NCBI GenBank assembly: GCA_002840115.1
Contig: PGZG01000123.1
Location: 1 to 5,648 of the forward strand
DNA: 5,648 nt
Reading direction: 5' to 3'
Source: Gammaproteobacteria bacterium HGW-Gammaproteobacteria-14
Lineage (GTDB): Bacteria > Pseudomonadota > Gammaproteobacteria > Pseudomonadales > Alcanivoracaceae
The position numbers and the translations under genes were made by a program. This document shows, piece after piece, positions 1-5,583 of the stretch. Position 1 is the stretch's first letter. Each line of letters begins with the position of its first letter. The notes under the pieces were generated by a model. The model was not told the origin of the DNA. It was given only the letters and a program-made list of their open reading frames with translations, and made no database searches.

Positions 1-1116
1 ATGAATGGCACGAATGCGGGCCTCAGTGGCCACGGAACGACGATCATCCACAGCAGCAATCGCAGTCAGCGAAGCATCGTCCAAATCGCCACTGGCAAGC
101 ACTGTGTAGTAGGTCGCCGCCGACAAACTGACATCAGGCACTACAATCGGAGCGCCCATCGCACCACCGCCATCGGCATTAATGCGCAGCTCGTAGTCGT
201 CTGCCGGGGTCAAGTCAGCCAGATCTTCGCTTTCGGTATAACCAAATGCGTCGATCACTTCCGCATTACTGATCCCAAGGCTGCCAGAAGAAGCAAACAC
301 CTCCGCAGCACCAACACCAGAGGCCGCGTGAACCGCCCTTATCTCCGCCGGCGCATTGCGATCCAGAATAAAGAAATCACTGTCCGCATCACCGGTGGAG
401 ACCAACAGTTTTACCGGCGAACCGGGGCCGGTGCTATCAACGGCCAGCACCATCAGATCGGCGCCACCCGGCAGGGTTATACGGCCACTATCAAAGACCG
501 GGGTTGTGCTACCGCCGGGGGCAATGCGAATACGGTAGTCACCGGAGGGCACTACCACCGGACCAGCGGTTTCTCGCAAGTTGAACGTGGTTAATGCTTC
601 CCCTGCGGTTAACGATGCACCAGGCGCGGTCACATATACACTGACGCCGCCCGACAATGCCTGCTCCGCTGCAGCAGAAGCATGCACTACCTGAACACGG
701 GTTTCGTTGGCGCCGACATTTGCTTTCGGCGTGACAATCACTTCAGGAGCGAACTCCACAGCCCCACTAGCACCAATCAAGCCAATGGCAACCACCGAGG
801 TAATTTCATTGCGACGCAAATTAAGGTTTACCGGAGCAACGACCTCCGTTACATCACCACCTGGAAGCACACCATCAACGGAAACACCATAAACGGCCGG
901 ACGCACCATCAAACGAGAAGTTGCCTGACCATATTCCAACCCTTGTACAGCATCAAACGCATCATCGTTCACATTCAGATTGACCGCCGGTGCATTAGTC
1001 GCTGCATGAATAACCCGCAATTCCGCATTGCCGGATTTACTGCTACCACCACAGGCGGTGAGCGCAACCGCCCCCACCGCAACCACCCATGACATTGCCC
1101 ACTTATTGACGCCCAT
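1..1116 (-). CDS. Secreted lipoprotein with tandem DUF4397-like repeats (3' end outside the window)
   Basis: The frame is open from an ATG at 1116 down to base 1 (372 codons, no stop), so the C-terminus is missing. The start is well supported by an AGGAGGT Shine-Dalgarno about 5-6 nt upstream. Residues 1-21 form a lipoprotein signal peptide: K5, a hydrophobic stretch from about 7 to 19, then lipobox LTAC with C22 as the lipidated cysteine. A Gly at +2 and a GGSSKSG linker fit release to the outer membrane. After that the protein is repetitive. The signature R-x-[VI/AV]-H-A starts near residues 31 (AELRVIHAA), 139 (TRVQVVHAS), 257 (AEIRAVHAAS) and 366 (ARIRAIH), a period of about 108-118 residues. 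Later in the units come recurring blocks of the YRIRIAPGG / YELRINADGG kind. This matches the DUF4397 family (beta-rich, envelope-associated, no established biochemical function). The gene lies 225 bp after the ubi hydroxylase on the same strand and probably has its own promoter. The function is unknown; a surface or periplasmic structural or binding role is only inference. Confidence 0.85.
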   Translation of the reverse strand, partial: MGVNKWAMSWVVAVGAVALTACGGSSKSGNAELRVIHAATNAPAVNLNVNDDAFDAVQGLEYGQATSRLMVRPAVYGVSVDGVLPGGDVTEVVAPVNLNLRRNEITSVVAIGLIGASGAVEFAPEVIVTPKANVGANETRVQVVHASAAAEQALSGGVSVYVTAPGASLTAGEALTTFNLRETAGPVVVPSGDYRIRIAPGGSTTPVFDSGRITLPGGADLMVLAVDSTGPGSPVKLLVSTGDADSDFFILDRNAPAEIRAVHAASGVGAAEVFASSGSLGISNAEVIDAFGYTESEDLADLTPADDYELRINADGGGAMGAPIVVPDVSLSAATYYTVLASGDLDDASLTAIAAVDDRRSVATEARIRAIH

Positions 1117-1341
1117 CGCACACCTCCTTTCCAGAAAGATAATGAAGATGAGAATGTGATTCTTGCAACGTAAAAAAGAGGTCAATATGGAAAACAAAAT
1201 TGTTATTTTTAGGTTATTGTGATGCAGCGATGATGAATGCGTGAGAACAACGATAAGAATACGTGAAGCCGTTATTCGCGAGGTAAGAAAGAAAGATTAT
1301 ATTGAGAATATCCGGTCTTGCCAGATATGACTTTTTAGAAG
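1117..1341 (-). promoter_or_regulatory. AT-rich intergenic region, likely upstream control region of the lipoprotein gene
   Basis: This gap separates the stop of the ubi hydroxylase from the lipoprotein start and is visibly richer in A+T than the flanking genes, which fits a promoter region. Read on the minus strand, one weak sigma70-like pair is TTGCAA (1163-1168) and CATTAT (1139-1144) with an 18-nt spacer, each matching 4 of 6 consensus bases. It would give a very short leader ending in the strong Shine-Dalgarno at about 1122-1129. A TTGACC also occurs near 1180 but lacks a good -10 partner. The promoter assignment is tentative. No further ORF is convincing here. Confidence 0.3.
1308..1328 (-). 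terminator. Hairpin just downstream of the ubi hydroxylase, possible weak terminator
   Basis: An inverted repeat of 8 bp (ATATCTGG / CCGGATAT on the minus strand, one G-U wobble) encloses a 5-nt CAAGA loop. It begins 13 nt after the TAA of the ubi gene. On the minus strand only a mixed TCTCAATATAATC follows, so it would be a poor intrinsic terminator for the operon. On the plus strand the same hairpin is followed by GACTTTTTAG, so it could stop antisense transcripts better. Its position suggests it marks the 3' end of the ygfB-pepP-ubi transcript, perhaps as a stability stem. Confidence 0.35.
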
Positions 1342-2553
1342 TTACAGCATTGCCTTTTTCGGCAGGTCATCATTACGCCCCAAGGCTTGGCGCACCATAG
1401 CTGCCTTTAAAAGACCATGACGATTAACAAGATTCATGCCGCTGTTACGAACAAACCGGATAAGTGGCGCGCGCTGCTCGAATAGAACCTTAAAAGCGCG
1501 CATGGCCGAAACCATGGTTGCGTTATGCCCCCGACGACGACGCTGGTAACGCTGCAACACGGGCAGCGCTGACCAGTCTCTCCCCGCCAGCAAAGCGCGC
1601 TCAATTTCTTCTGCCAATACCGCCGCATCGAGCAGCCCCAGATTAATCCCCTGCCCCGCCAACGGATGAATAACATGGGCCGCATCACCAATCAGCGCCA
1701 AACCATCCGTAACATAATCACCGGCATGAAGATCCTGAATAGGAAATGCCAGCCGCTCGCTGGCCAGCGTAATTTCACCAAGCCACTCCTGACTTGCCTG
1801 CGTCAAACGGGCAGAAAAATCTGCATCATTAAGTTGCATCAACTCATCCGCTAACGTCGGCCATGCGGACCACACCAGAGAACACTGGTGACCATCACCA
1901 AACAGCGGCAGCAAGGCAAAAGGGCCACTATCAAGAAATCCCTGCCGAGCGCATTGTTGATGGGGGTGTTCAGTATTGAGCGTAGCAACAATAGCCACAT
2001 GCCCCGTATCACGACCTGCGGTCGTCAGTTCCGCGGCGCCACGCACAAGAGAACGAGCGCCATCCGCCCCCACTAAAAGACGTGCACAAACGGTTTCGCC
2101 GTCACCCAAAGTCACCTGCCAACCCTCGGCACCGCGAACAATATTTTCAACACGGCAATGATTACGCCAGACAACCTGCGAGGCATCATCACAACGCTGA
2201 TACAAGGCCGCAGCAACAACCTGATTCTCAACCAGCGTGCCAATATGATCTACGCCAACTGCTTCACTGGAAAACTGGACTTCTCCAGTACCGTCACCGT
2301 CCCGTACATCCATGCTGTTATAAGGCTGCAGACGAGCAGTCGGCATAAGCGGCCAAACGCCGGTGTGACGCAACAGATTTTCACTGCTTTCGGTTAATGC
2401 AGAAATCCGGAGGTCCGCCGCGCCCTGCGGCATGGTCGGCGGCGCCGCCGCATCCACCAGCAGAATGCGCAGAGAATGTTCAGCCAACGCTGCCGCCAGC
2501 ATGCCACCAGCCATGCCACCACCGACAATGACAATATCAACGTTATGCTGCAC
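1342..2553 (-). CDS. FAD-dependent ubiquinone biosynthesis hydroxylase, UbiH/UbiF/UbiI (VisC)/COQ6 family
   Basis: A 403-residue flavoprotein monooxygenase, the usual family length. It uses FAD, NAD(P)H and O2 to hydroxylate the aromatic ring of a ubiquinone precursor. The N-terminal Rossmann motif IVIVGGGMAGG covers residues 7-17. The DG motif GADGARS lies at 162-168. The second FAD signature, GDAAHVIHPLAGQGINLG, is at 289-306. The stretch LRISAL...GVW near 48-67 and VEN at 108-110 resemble E. coli UbiI and UbiF more than UbiH, which has VELHN in that area, so C5 or C6 hydroxylation is more likely than the UbiH step; the exact position cannot be settled from sequence reading. The start is GTG at 2553: the next Met (residue 14) falls inside the FAD motif and would destroy it. 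This start overlaps the 3' end of pepP by 11 nt, suggesting translational coupling. Only one such gene is present here, whereas E. coli has ubiH and ubiI in tandem. Confidence 0.93.
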   Translation of the reverse strand: MQHNVDIVIVGGGMAGGMLAAALAEHSLRILLVDAAAPPTMPQGAADLRISALTESSENLLRHTGVWPLMPTARLQPYNSMDVRDGDGTGEVQFSSEAVGVDHIGTLVENQVVAAALYQRCDDASQVVWRNHCRVENIVRGAEGWQVTLGDGETVCARLLVGADGARSLVRGAAELTTAGRDTGHVAIVATLNTEHPHQQCARQGFLDSGPFALLPLFGDGHQCSLVWSAWPTLADELMQLNDADFSARLTQASQEWLGEITLASERLAFPIQDLHAGDYVTDGLALIGDAAHVIHPLAGQGINLGLLDAAVLAEEIERALLAGRDWSALPVLQRYQRRRRGHNATMVSAMRAFKVLFEQRAPLIRFVRNSGMNLVNRHGLLKAAMVRQALGRNDDLPKKAML

Positions 2554-3868
2554 GACGATTCTTTTTCATTAGCTTTTCGATATCGGCCACAGCCTTGGGA
2601 ACATCACTGGTAAACACTTCATGACCGGCGCGGGTCACCGCCACATCGTCTTCAATACGAATACCAATGCCTCGCCATTTCGCCGCAACGGTTTCATCAT
2701 CCGGGGCGACATAAATACCCGGCTCCACCGTCATCACCATGCCAGGCTCCAGCACACGCCATTCATCATGCACCTTATAGTCACCGACATCATGAACATC
2801 CAAACCGATCCAGTGACCGGTGCGGTGCATATAAAAACGCCGATAGGCCTCGGTCTCAATCAAGCTGTTCACATCGCCATTGAGCAAACCGAGATCCTTC
2901 ATCCCCTGAGTCAACACACTCACTGCCGCCTCATGGGGTTCATTCCAGTGGCTTCCCGGCCGCACTCGATCAATCGCCGCTGACTGCGACGCCAGCACCA
3001 CTTCATAGAGCGCTTGCTGCTCAGCGCTAAACTTGCCATTCACCGGGAAAGTACGGGTAATGTCCGAGGCATAATTGCAATATTCAGCACCGGCATCCAC
3101 CAGCACCAAATCGCCATTTTTGAGCTTCTGATCATTATTAATATAGTGAAGAATGCAGCCATTTTTGCCGCCGCCAACAATGCTCGGGTAGGCCGGAGCA
3201 CGGGCGCCATTACGCATAAACTCGTGCAAATACTCCGCTTCAAGCTGGTACTCATACATCCCCGCCTGCACCGCCTTCATCGCGCGAATGTGGGCGGCAG
3301 CTGCAATCTCTCCAGCCCGACGCATTACTTTTATTTCAGCCGCGCTTTTAAACAAGCGCAGGTCATGTAACGCGTGGGTGAGGGCCAAAAACTCGCCCGG
3401 CGGATGTGCGCCACTACGAACCTTGGCGCGAATGCTATTGACCCAGTTCATTACCTGACGGTCAAACTCAAGGTCGCGGCCAAGATCGTAGTAAACACGA
3501 TCACGTCCCTCAATCAGGCCTGGCAGAATTTCATCAATATCGCCGATAGGAAACGCATCATCAGCGCCATGGTCACTTACAGCACCTTCAGGCCCGGCTC
3601 GATATCCATGCCAAGTCTCCATTTCCCGATTACGCTCCCGACAAAACATGACAAACTCGCCATGCTCACGACCGGGAATCAGCGCCATCACCGCTTCCGG
3701 CTCCGGGAATCCGGACAAATACCAAAAGTCACTGTCCTGACGGTAAAGGTACTCAATATCACGATTACGGGTGCGTTCCGGAGCCGCCGGCAAAATGGCA
3801 ATACTGTTTTCTTCCATCTGCGCCATGAGGGCGCGGCGACGACGGGCAAATTCCTGACGATTGATCAT
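2543..3868 (-). CDS. pepP: Xaa-Pro aminopeptidase (aminopeptidase P II), M24B family
   Basis: A cytoplasmic Mn-dependent peptidase that removes the N-terminal residue from peptides with proline in second position. From the ATG at 3868 the protein is 441 residues, the same length as E. coli PepP, and begins MINRQEFARRRRAL, close to the E. coli N-terminus. Residues 1 to about 170 form the AMP_N domain (YLYRQDSDFWYLSGFPEPEA at 40-59). The rest is the pita-bread catalytic domain. All five metal ligands of the family are present: D258 (LVDAG), D269 (SDITRTFPVNGKF region), H352 (TGHWIGLDVHDVG region), E382 (TVEPGIY) and E406 (RIEDD). The supporting histidines H241 and H359 are also in place. The frame stays open 33 codons upstream to 3967, but that extension lies inside the ygfB-like gene and is not family-like. 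The start is 8 nt after the ygfB-like stop, and the 3' end overlaps the ubi gene, so the three form one operon. Confidence 0.96.
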   Translation of the reverse strand: MINRQEFARRRRALMAQMEENSIAILPAAPERTRNRDIEYLYRQDSDFWYLSGFPEPEAVMALIPGREHGEFVMFCRERNREMETWHGYRAGPEGAVSDHGADDAFPIGDIDEILPGLIEGRDRVYYDLGRDLEFDRQVMNWVNSIRAKVRSGAHPPGEFLALTHALHDLRLFKSAAEIKVMRRAGEIAAAAHIRAMKAVQAGMYEYQLEAEYLHEFMRNGARAPAYPSIVGGGKNGCILHYINNDQKLKNGDLVLVDAGAEYCNYASDITRTFPVNGKFSAEQQALYEVVLASQSAAIDRVRPGSHWNEPHEAAVSVLTQGMKDLGLLNGDVNSLIETEAYRRFYMHRTGHWIGLDVHDVGDYKVHDEWRVLEPGMVMTVEPGIYVAPDDETVAAKWRGIGIRIEDDVAVTRAGHEVFTSDVPKAVADIEKLMKKNRRAA

Positions 3869-3876
3869 TCGGGCGC

Positions 3877-4458
3877 TCAGTGTCGAGTTGCGGGAGCCGC
3901 CGCCGTTTCCTGGCGACGGGCACGTAACTGCCATTCGGTGAATACCATTAACGCCGCCATGCGACAATGCTCCGTGACGGCGGCAAACAGGGCCTCTTCT
4001 TCAGCACCGTCCTGATCTGGCACATCGACCTGGCTTACCGCCGCCAGATCAGCAATCGCTTCTTGCAGGGCCGGGGGTAAGCTGGCGTCCGAGGCACCCG
4101 CACTTCCAGTACCAAAACCAACCAGAAAGCCTTCACACCACTGCCCCAGTGCGGCAACGCGAAGCCCCAGCTCTTCATCATCATCCGGCAGCAGCAGGCT
4201 GAGATCGAGACCATCCCCGTCAAACGCCAGCACGGCCTCATCACGCAATGCCACCAACAGTGATGCAACGCGTTCAGGCCAGTTGCCGGTAAGATCCACA
4301 TGGCTGGCCAACACTCCCAGCATTGCGGGCGCCTCGGTTTCCATACCTGTGCTCAGCAGCCCGCAGAGGACCCCATGGAGCTCGGAAGGACTATGCCGTA
4401 CGCCGGCCTGCCCCAGAGCATCGGCTAACGGTTGAAATACATCGGAGCTGTCTGTCAT
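3877..4458 (-). CDS. ygfB: YgfB / UPF0149 family protein
   Basis: An acidic, largely helical cytoplasmic protein of 193 residues, against 192 in E. coli YgfB. The family pattern is visible: SPSELHGVLCGLL at 23-35, a central acidic stretch LLLPDDDEELGLR at 87-99, and WCEGFLVGFG at 107-116, the counterpart of WVNHFLLGLG in E. coli. A C-terminal helix EHCRMAALMVFTEW (162-175) matches the IEYVRVAALL region of E. coli YgfB. The molecular activity of the family is not firmly known; in Pseudomonas aeruginosa YgfB has been linked to control of the AlpA regulon and beta-lactam resistance. It is first in the operon with pepP and the ubi gene, as in other gammaproteobacteria. No strong Shine-Dalgarno is visible before the ATG at 4458, but this start gives the family length. 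Confidence 0.9.
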   Translation of the reverse strand: MTDSSDVFQPLADALGQAGVRHSPSELHGVLCGLLSTGMETEAPAMLGVLASHVDLTGNWPERVASLLVALRDEAVLAFDGDGLDLSLLLPDDDEELGLRVAALGQWCEGFLVGFGTGSAGASDASLPPALQEAIADLAAVSQVDVPDQDGAEEEALFAAVTEHCRMAALMVFTEWQLRARRQETAAAPATRH

Positions 4459-4758
4459 GAATTCACGCTATTCAATTGCCAACCATGGAGTCCACCAATC
4501 GGAGACTCAAGCCGCTGGCTCCAGAAGCTCAGCTCCGGAACCACGGAAAAGAATCAGATCAGGCTGAATCAGCCACTTAGGATGTCGGTTTCCCTGCCGC
4601 AACACTCGGTGGTCGCGGGCAGACTCTCGAAATACTCTATTAAACACCTGCTAACTGTCTGGCAGTAAAGCAGAATCCGCGTTGACCACCCAGACACACC
4701 TATCTATAGTCAGAGGTCGGGGGGCTTCTCCGCAGGACCTTTACCTTAGGCGAACAGC
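4459..4758. promoter_or_regulatory. Divergent intergenic control region between the ygfB-like operon and the zapA operon
   Basis: About 300 bp without a convincing gene; it must hold the start signals for both operons. The rightward promoter is clear and is listed separately. For the leftward operon a weak candidate is -10 TTTAAT (plus-strand 4639-4644) with -35 TTTACT (4664-4669) and a long 19-nt spacer. This would give a leader of roughly 170 nt before ygfB. In that leader a perfect 13-nt dyad GGCTGAATCAGCC lies at 4562-4574, and GAATCAG is repeated directly at 4551-4557 and 4566-4572. A further split dyad, GTCTGG (4657-4662) and CCAGAC (4690-4695), brackets the rightward -35 box. These could be operator sites or leader structure; no known regulator motif is recognised. 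Confidence 0.5.
4682..4710 (+). promoter_or_regulatory. Sigma70-type promoter for the coiled-coil gene and zapA
   Basis: The -35 box TTGACC (4682-4687) and -10 box TATAGT (4705-4710) each match 5 of 6 consensus bases and are separated by an optimal 17-nt spacer. Transcription should begin around 4716-4718, leaving a leader of about 40-55 nt before the first gene. This is the best promoter match in the window and is suited to steady housekeeping expression of the division genes, with readthrough possible into 6S RNA. Confidence 0.75.
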
Positions 4759-4770
4759 TTGCAACTTTCC

Positions 4771-4983
4771 ATGACCACAGAGCAGCAGCTTGCACAACTG
4801 GAACAGCGTATTGAGGAGCTGGTGACTATCAGCGCCCGGCTACGCCGTGAGAATCAGCAACTCCATGCTCGGGAAGTCCGGCTGGTGGAAGAGCGCGCTG
4901 ATTTGCTGAAAAAGAATGACGTTGCCAAGTCCAAGGTAGAAGCCATCATTTCCCGGCTCAAATCACTGGAGCAGGAACCATGA
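4771..4983 (+). CDS. Small coiled-coil protein of the TIGR02449 type, upstream of zapA
   Basis: A 70-residue protein starting MTTEQQLAQLEQRIEELV, almost entirely one predicted coiled coil with leucine/isoleucine heptads and many charged residues (RLRRENQQL, RADLLKKND, then SRLKSLEQE near the C-terminus). No signal peptide or membrane segment is seen. Its size, the KxxVEAIIxRLKxLEQE ending and its place next to zapA match the TIGR02449 family found beside zapA in Pseudomonas-like bacteria. The function is not established. By analogy with ZapB, also a short coiled coil that binds ZapA at the Z-ring, a role as a division partner is attractive but inferred. Its stop overlaps the zapA start as ATGA, implying translational coupling. 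The start is uncertain: ATG at 4771 has no obvious Shine-Dalgarno, while a TTG at 4759 lies 8 nt after a TTAGG and would add four residues. Confidence 0.8.
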   Translation: MTTEQQLAQLEQRIEELVTISARLRRENQQLHAREVRLVEERADLLKKNDVAKSKVEAIISRLKSLEQEP

Positions 4984-5309
4984 GCGAGGCCTCCTCCGTC
5001 GTTGTCCATCTGCTCGACAAGGAATTCCGTGTCGCTTGCCCTGCGGACGAGAAAGAAAATCTGATCCGCGCTGCACGCTTTCTGGATGACAAGATGCGCG
5101 AAGTGCGCGCCTCCAATGTCCTTGGTCTTGAGCGCATCGCCGTCATGACCGCCCTGAACCTTGCCCATGAACTGCTACAAACCAGCGGCGCCCTGTCCCA
5201 GCAAAGTTCTGACGGCGACCGAATTGGCAAACTGCTCGGCAAAGTGGAAGCAGAACTCAAAGAGCTCGACGACATATCACGGCAATCTGCCAGTAATCAG
5301 GTATACTGA
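4980..5309 (+). CDS. zapA: Cell division protein ZapA
   Basis: A 109-residue cytoplasmic protein, the same length as E. coli ZapA. ZapA bundles FtsZ protofilaments and stabilises the Z-ring. The N-terminal globular part (about residues 1-45) shows the family pattern VVVHLLDKEFRVACPADEKENL followed by AARFLDDKMREV. The long helix for dimer and tetramer formation begins at about 48 with the conserved GLERIAVMTALNLAHELL and continues to about residue 100. The ATG at 4980 overlaps the upstream stop by 4 nt, so the two proteins are probably made in a linked ratio. The TGA at 5307-5309 shares one base with the -10 box of the 6S RNA promoter. Confidence 0.95.
   Translation: MSEASSVVVHLLDKEFRVACPADEKENLIRAARFLDDKMREVRASNVLGLERIAVMTALNLAHELLQTSGALSQQSSDGDRIGKLLGKVEAELKELDDISRQSASNQVY
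5302..5307 (+). promoter_or_regulatory. -10 box of the 6S RNA promoter, overlapping the zapA stop codon
   Basis: TATACT matches 5 of 6 bases of the sigma70 -10 consensus and lies 6 nt before G5314, the predicted first base of 6S RNA from its closing stem. No good -35 box is found at 16-18 nt spacing (the area 5278-5285 reads CACGGCAA), so activation by a factor, or a contribution from upstream readthrough, is likely. The last T of the box is the first base of the zapA TGA stop. Confidence 0.7.
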
Positions 5310-5313
5310 ATCC

Positions 5314-5500
5314 GGTGTTCCCTGGCGTGTTTGCCAGCCAGGCTATGTCCCTGAGCCGATGCTTTAATCCCCGGGGGCGAATATGATGGCGCCGTGTGCA
5401 TGTCCGCTGCGGCGGAAAGCCTGAAGCGCCATTTGCCGCCTCCACCTTGAACCCTTGGGTTCAAGGACCAGGCCGGCAGCGGCACGATCGGGGAACACCT
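5314..5500 (+). ncRNA. ssrS: 6S RNA, regulator of sigma70 RNA polymerase
   Basis: 6S RNA mimics an open promoter and sequesters sigma70-RNA polymerase in stationary phase. It sits between zapA and the 5-formyl-THF cyclo-ligase gene, its standard place. The ends pair: GGTGTTCCC (5314-5322) with GGGAACACC (5491-5499), giving about 186 nt against about 184 in E. coli. Inside, TGCCAGCC (5332-5339) can pair with GGCCGGCA (5471-5478) with one mismatch. Near-identical E. coli blocks are CCCTGAGCCGAT (5349-5360), on the 5' side of the central bubble, and CACCTTGAACC...GGGTTCAAGG (5443-5466). The latter forms a 9-10 bp hairpin at 5445-5466 on the 3' side. By homology with U44 of E. coli, product RNA synthesis should begin at U5360 and give AUCGGCUCAGGGAC. 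The exact 3' end is uncertain by a few bases; no strong terminator follows, fitting processing from a longer transcript that includes the next gene. Confidence 0.93.
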
Positions 5501-5583
5501 TTACCAACCTCTTCTGGCGCCACCAGCACACCGTCGGCGCTACGGGCGAGACTATTTTGTCTGAGACCACTCCGTTTGAAACC

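Noticed and set aside
1..1092. Long plus-strand open frames at 1-594 and 682-1092
   Set aside because: They are antisense to the lipoprotein gene, which has a signal peptide, lipobox, ribosome binding site and coherent repeats. The plus-strand translations show no family-like pattern.
3869..3967. N-terminal extension of PepP by 33 residues
   Set aside because: It lies inside the ygfB-like coding region, has no similarity to the PepP N-terminus, and starting at 3868 gives exactly the family length of 441.
3374..4015. Plus-strand 213-codon open frame
   Set aside because: It is a shadow of pepP and the ygfB-like gene, both firmly identified on the opposite strand, and its composition is not protein-like.
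4432..4668. Plus-strand 78-codon open frame across the divergent intergenic region
   Set aside because: No ribosome binding site or recognisable family. It begins inside the ygfB-like gene and runs through the likely leftward promoter.
4854..5275. Minus-strand open frames of about 105 codons opposite zapA
   Set aside because: They are antisense shadows of the coiled-coil gene and zapA, rich in Ser and Arg as expected for such shadows.
5516..5541. Possible terminator after 6S RNA (GGCGCC / GGCGCT stem)
   Set aside because: Only a 6-bp stem with a 14-nt loop and no T-run directly after it. Readthrough into the cyclo-ligase gene is more likely.
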